A DNA stretch of 64,000 bases from Bacteroidales bacterium (GCA_015060445.1 SUYL01000042.1:29594-93593); one strand, 5' to 3'; shown: positions 37,609 through 47,012, counted from the first letter of the stretch. Program-made: numbers and translations. Notes: generated from the sequence alone by a model not told the origin.

Positions 37609-38352
37609 ATGGCAACACAGGTACTTATAAAGACTACATTGGGAGATATAAAAGTTGAACTTTATGACCAGACTCCGCAACATAGGGACAACTTCATAAA
37701 ACTTGTAAAGGAGGGATACTACAACGGTACCCTTTTCCACAGGGTTATAAAGAACTTTATGGTTCAGGGTGGTGACCCCGATTCAAAAGGGGCTCCTGCA
37801 GGGAAATCACTCGGCACAGGTGGCCCCGGCTACACTGTTCCCGCTGAGATAGTTTACCCGCAACTGTTCCACAAGAGAGGTGCCCTTGCTGCAGCAAGGC
37901 AGGGTGATGAAGTGAACCCTCAGAGGAACTCGTCGGGAAGCCAGTTCTACATTGTGTGGGGAGATGTGTATGCCGGCAACAAGTTGGGTCAGATGGAGAA
38001 ACAGATGACAATGATGCTGGAGCAGGAGATCTTCAACCGCCTGGCGGCAGAGCGCAAGGCCCAGATTATGGATTTGCGCCGCAACAGGGACCAGGCCGGC
38101 CTTATGGCACTGCAGGAGGAACTTATAGCCCTTACAAAGGCTGAGGTTAAGGAGAAAGGGGGATTCAAGTTTACAGAGGCTCAGAAAGAGGCTTACAGCA
38201 CCGTAGGAGGCACTCCGCACCTGGATAACCAGTACACCGTATTTGGAGAAGTTGTTGAAGGTCTGAATGTAGTGGAGAAAATCCAGAACTGCGCCACCGC
38301 CCGCGGCGACCGACCTAAAGAAGATATAACCATGACAATGGAGTTGCTGTAG
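37609..38352 (+). CDS. cyclophilin-type peptidyl-prolyl isomerase with internal helical insertion
   Basis: NFIKLVKEGYYNGTLFHRVIKNFMVQGGDP, NSSGSQFYIV, GTPHLDNQYTVFGEVVEG. Confidence 0.93.
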   Translation: MATQVLIKTTLGDIKVELYDQTPQHRDNFIKLVKEGYYNGTLFHRVIKNFMVQGGDPDSKGAPAGKSLGTGGPGYTVPAEIVYPQLFHKRGALAAARQGDEVNPQRNSSGSQFYIVWGDVYAGNKLGQMEKQMTMMLEQEIFNRLAAERKAQIMDLRRNRDQAGLMALQEELIALTKAEVKEKGGFKFTEAQKEAYSTVGGTPHLDNQYTVFGEVVEGLNVVEKIQNCATARGDRPKEDITMTMELL

Positions 38353-38353
38353 G

Positions 38354-38989
38354 CTACTTCTTCCTTATAAGATTCATTCCGTCCCTGAGCGGGATGATGA
38401 CATTTTCTACCCGAGGATCTTCTTTTACAATCTCATTAAACCTGAAGATTCCTTGGGTTTGTGCATCTTGAGGCACGTTGTCCTGATACACTTTCCCATC
38501 CCAAAGGACATTGTCTGCAAGGATATACCCACCCGGGCGCACCATATCAAACACCAAGTCATAGTAGGCTGGATACTCCCTCTTGTTGGCATCTATGAAC
38601 ACCAGGTCATACATTTTTCCCTGCTCCTTAAGGTCTTTCAGAGTCTGTTTGGCGTCTCCAATATGGAGTGTTATTTTATCTGACAGCCCGGCCCTCTCAT
38701 GAGCCTGCAGAATAAGGTCCTCCAACTCATCGTTGAGTTCCAGAGAATCCAGCATACCTCCCTCCTTCAATCCCCTTGCAAGGCAGATTGCAGAGTACCC
38801 CGTAAATGCACCTATTTCCAAAATATTTTTTGGCTGTATCATTCCCGACAGCATCTCCATCAGTTTTCCCTCCACCGGACCGCACAGCATACGGGCATGG
38901 TTGGTGCGCAAATTTGTCTGCTTCTGCAGCCACTGCAATACAGGATCCTGCTCCTGCGAGAAATTGGTAAGGTATGTATTCAGATCCAT
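38354..38989 (-). CDS. class I SAM-dependent O-methyltransferase
   Basis: LEIGAFTGYSAICLARGL, YDLVFIDANKREYPAYYDL, GGYILADNVLWDG. Confidence 0.93.
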   Translation of the reverse strand: MDLNTYLTNFSQEQDPVLQWLQKQTNLRTNHARMLCGPVEGKLMEMLSGMIQPKNILEIGAFTGYSAICLARGLKEGGMLDSLELNDELEDLILQAHERAGLSDKITLHIGDAKQTLKDLKEQGKMYDLVFIDANKREYPAYYDLVFDMVRPGGYILADNVLWDGKVYQDNVPQDAQTQGIFRFNEIVKEDPRVENVIIPLRDGMNLIRKK

Positions 38990-38992
38990 TGC

Positions 38993-40279
38993 CTAATTGT
39001 AGATTAAAGTGTTCATCCTCTCCCAGCAGAGTATCTCCTTTGCAACCTGGTGCAACTGCTGTGCTGTTATAGATTCTATTTTTTCCCTCATCTGCTCAAA
39101 GTTACTTATTTTCCCGTAAACCAGCAGAGATTTTCCCATTGAGAGGCACTGCGCCTCGGCATTGTCCTGGGCAATTGAGAGTTGCCCTATCAACTGCTTC
39201 TTGGCAGCCTTGAGTATCGCCGGGGAGAGTGGCTCCGCAACCAGTTTGTCAAGTTCCTTCTTTATCAGATTGAGACATTTCTGTGTATCTTCCTTGTCGC
39301 ATCCAAAGTAGATGCTGAATATTCCTGTATCAGCATATGGGGTATAAACAGCCTCCACGCTATATACAAGGCCATTTCTCTCCCTCAGAGACATATTGAG
39401 CCTTGAGCCTGAAGCCGGGCCTCCCAGAATGTTTGCCAGGAGCGACAGCGGAATCCTTCTCTCATCGTAAGTATTGTATGCCTCCGCCCCCACAATGCAG
39501 TGTGCCTGATGGCTCTTTTTGGCCACTTCTTTGTGGAATGGAACCCTTCCTCCCCACAAAAACTCCCCACTTCTCCTGTCTGCAACTCCTTCCGCTCCTG
39601 CGGCAACCCCTTTTCCCGCAATTGCCCCCTCTTCCAGTACAACCACCTCAATCTCCCTTCCAAGGTGTTTCCGGGCAGATTTCTTTACCAATGCCGACAC
39701 TTTGGCCGGTGTGGTATCCGCTACAACTGTAAAGGCGGTGTTGTCGGGAATAAAATGTTTCCTGTTGTACTCCTGCATTACGGTGGAATCTATCTTCCTC
39801 AGACTCCTCTTCTCCCCCAGAATCTGCATCTGCAGCGGATGCCCCTCAAAAAGTATCTGCTCAAAATGCTCATATATGCACTCTGCCGGAATATCCTTGT
39901 ATGAGGTTATCTCCTCCAGGATGACATCCCTCTCCTTTTCCAGTTCCTTCTGCGGAAATGTTGAGGTGAATGCAAGTTCCATAAGGAGGTCAACTGCCTT
40001 TGGAAGATCTTCAAACAGGACAGTAGAATGGAGCACCGTCTCCTCCTTTGTGGTATAGGCATTAAGTTCTCCCCCTACCCTTTCCAATGTATTGTTTATG
40101 CTGCTTGCCCTCCGTTTGAGTGTCCCCTTAAAGAACATGTGCTCGGTAAAATGGGCCAGGCCGTTGTATTTGGGCTCCTCATCTCTGGTGCCGCATTTTA
40201 CAGACAACGCACAATAAGCCACAGGGGATGCCACCCGCTTTACAGCAATCCTTAATATATCTGTTTTTGTACTCTCCAT
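38993..40279 (-). CDS. M16-family zinc metallopeptidase
   Basis: GLAHFTEHMFFKGT (HxxEH), LNAYTTKEETVLHSTVL, GSRLNMSLRERNGLVY. Confidence 0.94.
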   Translation of the reverse strand: MESTKTDILRIAVKRVASPVAYCALSVKCGTRDEEPKYNGLAHFTEHMFFKGTLKRRASSINNTLERVGGELNAYTTKEETVLHSTVLFEDLPKAVDLLMELAFTSTFPQKELEKERDVILEEITSYKDIPAECIYEHFEQILFEGHPLQMQILGEKRSLRKIDSTVMQEYNRKHFIPDNTAFTVVADTTPAKVSALVKKSARKHLGREIEVVVLEEGAIAGKGVAAGAEGVADRRSGEFLWGGRVPFHKEVAKKSHQAHCIVGAEAYNTYDERRIPLSLLANILGGPASGSRLNMSLRERNGLVYSVEAVYTPYADTGIFSIYFGCDKEDTQKCLNLIKKELDKLVAEPLSPAILKAAKKQLIGQLSIAQDNAEAQCLSMGKSLLVYGKISNFEQMREKIESITAQQLHQVAKEILCWERMNTLIYN

Positions 40280-40298
40280 TGCTCAATAAAAAACTCTG

Positions 40299-40325
40299 CA
40301 AAATTAGAAAAAATAGTTACTTTTG
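40299..40325. promoter_or_regulatory. face-to-face -7 elements of the divergent M16 peptidase and dnaX genes
   Basis: Minus TAATTTTG (40306-40299) and plus TACTTTTG (40318-40325). Confidence 0.5.
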
Positions 40326-40331
40326 TAGAAT

Positions 40332-42164
40332 ATGGAGAAATTTATAGTTTCGGCACGCAAGTACAGGCCAGCCAATTTTGTTGGCCTTATAGGACAGGAG
40401 AGCATAGCCACCACCCTCAAGAATTCCATAAAGAGGGGGCAGTTGGCCCATGCCTATCTGTTTTGTGGTCCCCGTGGAGTAGGCAAGACCTCAACCGCAA
40501 GAATTTTTGCAAAAACCATCAACTGCATGAACCCCGGGGCAGACCTGGAGCCATGCGGCGAGTGCGAATCATGCATCTCATTTGCACAGGGGCGCTCATA
40601 TTGTATCCATGAACTGGATGCCGCCTCCAACAACTCTGTAGATGACATAAGACTCCTTACAGAGAAGGTAATGATACCGCCACAGGTGGGCAAATACAGC
40701 GTGTACATCATAGACGAGGTGCACATGCTTACAACATCTGCATTCAACGCATTCCTCAAGACACTTGAGGAGCCGCCTGCACATGCCATTTTCATACTTG
40801 CCACCACAGAGAAACATAAAATACTCCCGACAATCCTAAGCCGTTGCCAGACTTACGACTTCAACCGCATTTCAGTTGAAGACATAGTGAAGAACCTCAC
40901 CTCCATAGCAAAACAGGAGGGGATAAAGGCAGACTCGGAATCTTTGCACGTAATTGCCCAGAAGGCAGACGGTGCAATGCGTGATGCCCTCACTCTGTTT
41001 GACCAGTGTGTGGCATTCTGCGGAACGGAGATTGATTATGCTTCAGTAATAAAGAATCTGAACATACTGGATTACGAATACTATTTCAACCTTATAGAGT
41101 GTTCCCTTACAGGGAGTTTCCCAAAATCGCTGCTGCTGTTCGACGAAATTCTGTCCAAAGGGTTCAACGCCCTCTATTTCATAAGCGGATTGAGCACACA
41201 CCTGAGGAATCTCCTTGTATGCAAGGATGCATCAACACTCAAGTTGCTTGACATGGCCCCTACTGTGGCGCAAAGATACAGGGAGCAGAGTGCAAGATGC
41301 TCAGTAAAGTTCCTCTATGAGGCTCTGGGGCACACCACAAAATGCGAAAGCGAATACAGGCAGAGCGGCAACCAGAGGCTGCTGGTTGAATTCCTGCTGG
41401 TGAAACTTGCACAACTGCAGCAGACAGTTGCAGAGGTGGTTCCGGCACAGCAGGCAGCAACTGCTCCGGCACCTGCCCAGCCACAGCAGATTCAGGCGCA
41501 GCAGGCAGCACCACAGCAGCAACCTGCACCACAAGCCCCGGTTCAGCCGGCACCAGTGCCACAGACACAGCCGCAGGAAACTCCACAACAGCCTAAACAG
41601 GAAGCGGCACCGGCTACCGCTCCTTCCCCTGCACCGGCATCAACATCGGCTCCGGCCGCTGCTCCTGCACCGGCCAAGGCTCCTGCACCGGAACCTGCAG
41701 TGAAAAAGAGCGCCGGAGGCATCTCCATAAGCAGTATAATAAAAAAGGCACAGAACACTCCAAAGAGTTCTGCACAGGAGGTTGTTACTGCACATGATCC
41801 TGTTACCAAAGAGAAACTGCAGCAGGCATGGGTAAAAATGGCAGAAAGCCAGAGCCAGTACCCAAGGCTTGCAACTGCCATAAAGCAGACCGCCCCTATC
41901 CTGAAGGAGGATGGCACAACTGTTGTGTTTAAGGTGGGAAACAGCGCCCAGCAGAGTTGGATAGAGAAGAATTCCCTTCCGCAACTTATAGGATTCCTGC
42001 AGAAGGAACTTAAAAACGGAGATATAAACCTGCTGGTAGAGGTAATTGAGGTGGCACAACAGGCTAAGGTCCCCTATACCGCCTACGAGAAGGCAGACCA
42101 GATGAAAAGAAACCATCCCGAAGTGGTGGAACTGACTAAAGATTTGGATTTGGATATACTTTAA
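40332..42164 (+). CDS. dnaX: DNA polymerase III subunit gamma/tau
   Basis: FCGPRGVGKTSTARIFAK, CGECESC, IIDEVHMLTTSAFNAFLKTLEEPP; Ala/Pro/Gln-rich linker; tau C-terminus. Confidence 0.97.
   Translation: MEKFIVSARKYRPANFVGLIGQESIATTLKNSIKRGQLAHAYLFCGPRGVGKTSTARIFAKTINCMNPGADLEPCGECESCISFAQGRSYCIHELDAASNNSVDDIRLLTEKVMIPPQVGKYSVYIIDEVHMLTTSAFNAFLKTLEEPPAHAIFILATTEKHKILPTILSRCQTYDFNRISVEDIVKNLTSIAKQEGIKADSESLHVIAQKADGAMRDALTLFDQCVAFCGTEIDYASVIKNLNILDYEYYFNLIECSLTGSFPKSLLLFDEILSKGFNALYFISGLSTHLRNLLVCKDASTLKLLDMAPTVAQRYREQSARCSVKFLYEALGHTTKCESEYRQSGNQRLLVEFLLVKLAQLQQTVAEVVPAQQAATAPAPAQPQQIQAQQAAPQQQPAPQAPVQPAPVPQTQPQETPQQPKQEAAPATAPSPAPASTSAPAAAPAPAKAPAPEPAVKKSAGGISISSIIKKAQNTPKSSAQEVVTAHDPVTKEKLQQAWVKMAESQSQYPRLATAIKQTAPILKEDGTTVVFKVGNSAQQSWIEKNSLPQLIGFLQKELKNGDINLLVEVIEVAQQAKVPYTAYEKADQMKRNHPEVVELTKDLDLDIL
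41741..41797 (+). promoter_or_regulatory. candidate programmed -1 ribosomal frameshift element in dnaX
   Basis: In-phase A AAA AAG (41741-41747), hairpin CAGAACACTC CAAA GAGTTCTG from 41751, -1 frame stop TGA at 41795-41797. Confidence 0.5.
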
Positions 42165-42173
42165 AGAAGAGAT

Positions 42174-42932
42174 ATGCGACTATATTGTACCAATTTGGTA
42201 AAGAAATACGGCAAACGTACCGTTGTAAAAGGGGTATCGTTTGATTGTAACCAAGGAGAGATTGTAGGTCTGCTGGGCCCTAACGGTGCCGGTAAGACCA
42301 CCAGTTTCTATATGATAACCGGACTCATAAAACCCAATGGCGGACAGATCTTTCTGGATGATGAGGAGATTACTGAACTTCCTATGTACAAACGTTCCCA
42401 GAAAGGTTTGGGATATCTTGCACAGGAGGCATCGGTATTCAGGAAACTGAGCGTAGAAGACAATATCATGTCTGTAATGGAACTGAGTGATCTCACAAAG
42501 GAGCAGAGGAAGGAGAGGCTGGAGAGCCTCATTGCAGAGTTCAGGCTGGAGAAGGTGAGGAAAAGTTACGGAATACAGTTGTCGGGAGGAGAAAGGAGAA
42601 GATGCGAGATTGCCCGTGCACTTGCCATTGACCCCAAGTTCATCCTTCTGGATGAGCCTTTTGCAGGTGTTGACCCAATTGCGGTGGAAGACATCCAGCA
42701 TATCATTGCAAAACTGAAAACCAAAAATATTGGAATCATCATTACAGACCACAATGTGCATGAAACCCTTGCCATCACCGACAGGGCATACCTGCTTTAC
42801 GACGGCAGCATCCTTGAGAGCGGCACACCGGAGCAGTTGGCCAACAACCCTGAGGTAAGGAAGAGATACCTTGGCCAGAACTTTGAGTTGAGGAAGGCCG
42901 TACTGCACAAAAGGGAAGGTGAAGAAATCTAA
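42174..42932 (+). CDS. lptB: LPS export ABC transporter ATP-binding protein
   Basis: GLLGPNGAGKTTSFYMITGL, LSGGERRRCEIARALA, ILLDEPFAGVDPIAVEDIQ. Confidence 0.95.
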   Translation: MRLYCTNLVKKYGKRTVVKGVSFDCNQGEIVGLLGPNGAGKTTSFYMITGLIKPNGGQIFLDDEEITELPMYKRSQKGLGYLAQEASVFRKLSVEDNIMSVMELSDLTKEQRKERLESLIAEFRLEKVRKSYGIQLSGGERRRCEIARALAIDPKFILLDEPFAGVDPIAVEDIQHIIAKLKTKNIGIIITDHNVHETLAITDRAYLLYDGSILESGTPEQLANNPEVRKRYLGQNFELRKAVLHKREGEEI

Positions 42933-42935
42933 AAT

Positions 42936-43943
42936 ATGGGAAATATGAAAAATTATATTTTGGCAGCATTTGCCGCACTGGCACTTATAGGCTGCACATC
43001 CGCAGGCGGAGACAAAGAAAAGATACAGGCATCCATAAGACCGGCATTCCTGCAGCAGGGAGACACTGTAGGGCTTATGATAGTTTCATCACCGGTTACA
43101 GACCGCCCGGGGGAATCGGATACCCTTATAGGTGTTGTGGAGTCGTGGGGAGTTAAGGTAAAATGCGGCAAGAACCTGTTCAAACATGATGCAAAGCCGT
43201 TCAATGTTACAGACAAGGAGAGGGCTGAGGAATTTATGGAGATGATACAGGACCCAAGTATAAAGGCCATAGTGTTCTACCGCGGAGGTTACGGCGCCAT
43301 AAGGACACTTGAATACCTCAATTTTGACATAATAAAGAAAAATCCAAAATGGATTGTAGGGTTCAGCGATGTAACCACTTATCACTTGGTTCTCAACAAA
43401 ATGGGGCTTGAGACAATACATGGTCCAATGCTAAGTTCATTCTGGCAGACAAGACGCCCGGATTCTGCTGCAAACTCTGTTGGAGACGCCCTGTTTGGAA
43501 GGGTTAATGGCTACAAGGTAAAACCTCACCCTTACAACAAGTTTGGAGAGGCAACAGGAAGGATTACCGGAGGAAACATGACACTTATCTCAATTGCAGA
43601 GGGGACTCCATACGATATGGAAGTTGATGACAATACCATAATTTTCATAGAGGAAGTTGGTGAAGGGATGAATGCAGTTGACGGCATGATGCAGCAACTC
43701 AAGAAATCGGGAAAACTGGATAAGGCAAAAGCCATATTGGTAGGAAACTTTACCAGGATAGACGATATTGAAGATCCTTGGGAGGTTACCCCTCAGGATC
43801 TGATAAAAAAATATACAGACGAACTGGACGTACCTGTGGTATTCGGGTTCCCGGCCGGACACGGCCGCCCTCACCTGGCTCTGTTCATGGGCAGGGAGGT
43901 AACAGTAAAAGTTGATGAGAATGGGGCAGAAATAACTTTCTAG
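42936..43943 (+). CDS. LD-carboxypeptidase (peptidase S66) lipoprotein
   Basis: YRGGYGAIR, VGFSDVTTYH, GPML; lipobox LALIGC. Confidence 0.92.
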   Translation: MGNMKNYILAAFAALALIGCTSAGGDKEKIQASIRPAFLQQGDTVGLMIVSSPVTDRPGESDTLIGVVESWGVKVKCGKNLFKHDAKPFNVTDKERAEEFMEMIQDPSIKAIVFYRGGYGAIRTLEYLNFDIIKKNPKWIVGFSDVTTYHLVLNKMGLETIHGPMLSSFWQTRRPDSAANSVGDALFGRVNGYKVKPHPYNKFGEATGRITGGNMTLISIAEGTPYDMEVDDNTIIFIEEVGEGMNAVDGMMQQLKKSGKLDKAKAILVGNFTRIDDIEDPWEVTPQDLIKKYTDELDVPVVFGFPAGHGRPHLALFMGREVTVKVDENGAEITF

Positions 43944-44024
43944 CCCCATTACCTTTTATATGCGGAGCCATAAACATTTCTCTTTGAGGTTTGTTAGTCA
44001 TACAAATCATTAAAAGAAGATGTT

Positions 44025-45101
44025 ATGAAATTGAAATTACCCGCTTTGATGGCAGGTATATGCATTGCGGCACAAGTGCCTTCGTATGCCTGCACCGGAA
44101 TTACCTTAAAAAGCGCAGACGGGGCAACAATTGCAGCCCGTACCATAGAATGGGCTGAAAGCATCATGAATTCACTTTATGTTGTGGTGCCAAGAAATTG
44201 CAGTCTGCAGTCACTTACCCCAACAGGGCAGAACGGCATAAAATTTACCTCAAAATACGGATTTGTGGGATTGGCTGTGGAGCAGAAGGAGTATATGGTG
44301 GAAGGGATAAATGAAATGGGACTCTCTGCCGGCTTGTTCTACTTCCCAAATTATGGGAAATATGTGCCTTATGATCCGGTACAGAATGAGAAATCCCTTG
44401 CAGACTTCCAGTTGGTGGAGTATGTATTGTCACAATGTGCCTCTGTTGACCAGGTTAAGGAGGTTCTTGCCGGTGTGCGTGTAGTAAACCTGGATCCCCG
44501 CTCCTCTACTGTCCACTGGAGGTTTACAGAACCGTCGGGAAGACAGATTGTACTTGAAATTGTGGATGAGCAGATGCATTTCTATGAGAACCCCCTTGGA
44601 GTCCTTACCAATTCTCCCGGATTGCAATGGCATCTTACAAATCTGAACAATTATATAAATCTTGAGCCGGGGACAGTGGCTCAGCACCCTTTTGGCCCGC
44701 TGCAGATGAATAATTTAGGGCACGGAAGCGGCATGTTGGGACTTCCTGGAGACTTTACTCCCCCTTCAAGGTTTGTAAGGGCAGCATTTTTCCAGGTTAC
44801 AGCCCCACAGCAGCCTACAGCAAAAAGGAGCGTAACACAGGCATTCCACATCCTCAACAACTTTGACATTCCATCAGGGAGTGAGGAGCAATTGGGCAAG
44901 ACCCTTGCAGATCTGCCAAGTGCAACACAGTTTACAGTTGCCTCGGATACACAGAACAGGATGTTGTATTACAGAACAATGTACAACAGCAATATCCGCT
45001 GCATAGACCTCAAATCCATTGATTTCAATAAGGTTGCATACCACGCGGAGCCACTGGACAAAACCCATGACCAGCCGGTAGAGATGCTTACAATAAAGTA
45101 A
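44025..45101 (+). CDS. choloylglycine hydrolase / linear amide C-N hydrolase family protein
   Basis: Signal peptide then CTGITLKSADGATIAARTIEW with N-terminal Cys; EYMVEGINEMGLSAGLFYFP; VLTNSPGLQWHLTNLNNY. Confidence 0.9.
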   Translation: MKLKLPALMAGICIAAQVPSYACTGITLKSADGATIAARTIEWAESIMNSLYVVVPRNCSLQSLTPTGQNGIKFTSKYGFVGLAVEQKEYMVEGINEMGLSAGLFYFPNYGKYVPYDPVQNEKSLADFQLVEYVLSQCASVDQVKEVLAGVRVVNLDPRSSTVHWRFTEPSGRQIVLEIVDEQMHFYENPLGVLTNSPGLQWHLTNLNNYINLEPGTVAQHPFGPLQMNNLGHGSGMLGLPGDFTPPSRFVRAAFFQVTAPQQPTAKRSVTQAFHILNNFDIPSGSEEQLGKTLADLPSATQFTVASDTQNRMLYYRTMYNSNIRCIDLKSIDFNKVAYHAEPLDKTHDQPVEMLTIK

Positions 45102-45113
45102 AATAGAAATTGG

Positions 45114-45136
45114 GGGACCTCTCAGGTCCCTTTTTT
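45114..45136 (+). terminator. intrinsic terminator
   Basis: GGGACCT CTC AGGTCCC followed by TTTTTT. Confidence 0.85.
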
Positions 45137-46382
45137 ATTTGAGTATATCCAAGTACCTGTACAAATGCCCCATAGTTCCCAGGCTGTCCATCTGGAACTT
45201 GTAGCGTTCCATCTGGGCCAAGAATGCGGGCATATCCTCCTTTGAGACAGGTTCAACACTCGGACTTTCCATCTTGAGCGGGTCTATAGGCTTGCCGTTC
45301 TTGTAAACCCTGAAATCCAGATGAGGGCCTGTAGATAGGCCTGTACTGCCCACATATCCTATCAATTGGCCTCTGGTTACCCTGCTCCCTTTAACTATCC
45401 CTTTCGCATATCCTCTCAAGTGCATGTATGAGGTTACATAATTCCCCGGATGCTTTATCTTTATGGTGTTTCCGCCACCGCCGGCCCAGCCTCTGTGGGT
45501 TACCACTCCATCACCCAAGGCAACTACCGGAGTTCCGCTCGGTGCCGCATAATCCACTCCGGTATGGGGACGTACTATCTTGAGTACCGGATGCTTTCTG
45601 GCGTATGTGAAACGGGAACTTATTCTTGTAAAGTTCAAAGGGGCCTTGAGGAATGCCTTCTTGAGGCTCTCCCCTTTCCCGTTCCAGAACACGCTGCTGT
45701 TCTCCCCTGCATTGAACCTTATTGCATCGTAAGTTTTCCCGGCATGATTGAACTGCGCATAATATATCTTGCCCAGCCCCATATACTCACCTTCATGCAT
45801 AAGTTCTTCATACATAACCTCAAACCAGTCCCCTTTCTGTAGCCCAAAGAAGTCTATGGTACAGTCATACACATCAGAGAGTCTGAGTGCCATGAGCGGA
45901 GGTATCCCGGCCTGCTGCACGTCGTTCCACAATGAGGTTGAAATTGTGGCCCTGGCCCTTTTGAGTACAGCCTCCACCTCCTTCTCATATATCCTTGCAT
46001 AGAGTGAATCCTTCAATGAGACAACGGCATAGGAAAGATTGTCAAGTTCATAAACGAAAAAGGCCGCCTCCCCAAGGGTATCCTTCTCCACAAGCACTTC
46101 ATACTGGCTACCAAACTTGATTTTCCTCACATCAAACACCCCTTCAGAGGCCTTGAGTATCTTCTGCACCTGATTGGCCCCAACACCAAAATTCTCCATT
46201 ATGGAGCCAAAGAAATCCCCCTTTCCAATCTCCCCCGGCACAACCTCATATTTCTCTATCTCCAGACCGTACTTCAACACGGGAGCCTTCTCCTCCACAT
46301 TATTCTTCCCGACAGTTTTATCACCTGAACCTGAACAACTTGCAAGCAGTATTCCCAACAATGCGCACAATAATAGCCTCAT
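45135..46382 (-). CDS. M23-family peptidoglycan peptidase lipoprotein
   Basis: RPHTGVDYAAPSGTPVVALGDGVVTHRGWAGGGGNTIKIKHPGNYVTSYMHL, TGLSTGPHLDFRVYKNG. Confidence 0.95.
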   Translation of the reverse strand: MRLLLCALLGILLASCSGSGDKTVGKNNVEEKAPVLKYGLEIEKYEVVPGEIGKGDFFGSIMENFGVGANQVQKILKASEGVFDVRKIKFGSQYEVLVEKDTLGEAAFFVYELDNLSYAVVSLKDSLYARIYEKEVEAVLKRARATISTSLWNDVQQAGIPPLMALRLSDVYDCTIDFFGLQKGDWFEVMYEELMHEGEYMGLGKIYYAQFNHAGKTYDAIRFNAGENSSVFWNGKGESLKKAFLKAPLNFTRISSRFTYARKHPVLKIVRPHTGVDYAAPSGTPVVALGDGVVTHRGWAGGGGNTIKIKHPGNYVTSYMHLRGYAKGIVKGSRVTRGQLIGYVGSTGLSTGPHLDFRVYKNGKPIDPLKMESPSVEPVSKEDMPAFLAQMERYKFQMDSLGTMGHLYRYLDILK

Positions 46383-46475
46383 AACAAAAGTGTTTAAAAA
46401 TCCTCAACAATACCGGGTCCAAAAACCCTTCCAGAGTGTAAAGATAAACCCCTTTTTTAAATTGTTGATAAGTTT

Positions 46476-46512
46476 GTGGAAAAATGTGGAAAATTTTGTA
46501 AAAATATGTAAA
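46476..46512 (+). promoter_or_regulatory. MraZ-box-like direct repeats upstream of mraZ
   Basis: GTGGA at 46476 and 46486, GTAAA at 46498 and 46508 (10/12/10-bp spacing). Confidence 0.6.
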
Positions 46513-46520
46513 AAGAATTG

Positions 46521-46528
46521 TAATTTTG
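46521..46528 (+). promoter_or_regulatory. -7 element TAATTTTG of the dcw cluster promoter
   Basis: TAnnTTTG match; TTTTG ~22 bp upstream; mraZ ATG 37 nt downstream. Confidence 0.6.
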
Positions 46529-46565
46529 CATCAACCGTCACTCTACATAAAAGACAGGATATACA

Positions 46566-47012
46566 ATGGCAAAGTTTATAGGTGAATACAGCGTAAAAAT
46601 TGATGACAAAGGGAGAATGATCTTCCCCTCTGCCTTCAAGTCTGTGTTTGCACCGGATGAAAGGCTGGCCCTTGTTGTAAAAAAGGATATGTTCGAGAAC
46701 TGCCTCCAGATGTACACCTACCAGCAATGGGAGGAGGAGTCAAATGAGGTAAGGTCCAAACTCAATTTCTTCAAGAAGGAACATTCCAACTTCTGGCGCG
46801 AGTATATGAGAGACCGGGCGGTTGTTGAGCCAGATGAAAAACTTGGCAGAATTACTATCCCTAAAAAAATACTGGAGAGCATAGGCGCAGAGAAAGAGAT
46901 GATTTTTGTTGGTAACGATCACAAGATTGAAATCTGGACAAAGGAATTGTACAACAAGAAACAGATGGGTTCAGAAGAGTTTGTTGCCTTGGCACAAAGC
47001 ATTCTGGGCTAG
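46566..47012 (+). CDS. mraZ: division/cell wall cluster transcriptional repressor MraZ
   Basis: GEYSVKIDDKGRMIFPSAFK, LGRITIPKKILESIGAEKEMIFVGNDHKIEIW. Confidence 0.96.
   Translation: MAKFIGEYSVKIDDKGRMIFPSAFKSVFAPDERLALVVKKDMFENCLQMYTYQQWEEESNEVRSKLNFFKKEHSNFWREYMRDRAVVEPDEKLGRITIPKKILESIGAEKEMIFVGNDHKIEIWTKELYNKKQMGSEEFVALAQSILG

Noticed and set aside
41407-41703. Arg/His-rich plus-strand ORF and antisense ORFs in the dnaX linker
   Set aside because: Byproduct of the Ala/Pro/Gln-rich repetitive linker read in other frames
44025-45101. Confident bile salt hydrolase call
   Set aside because: Family membership is clear but active-site Asp is Glu, so substrate cannot be assigned
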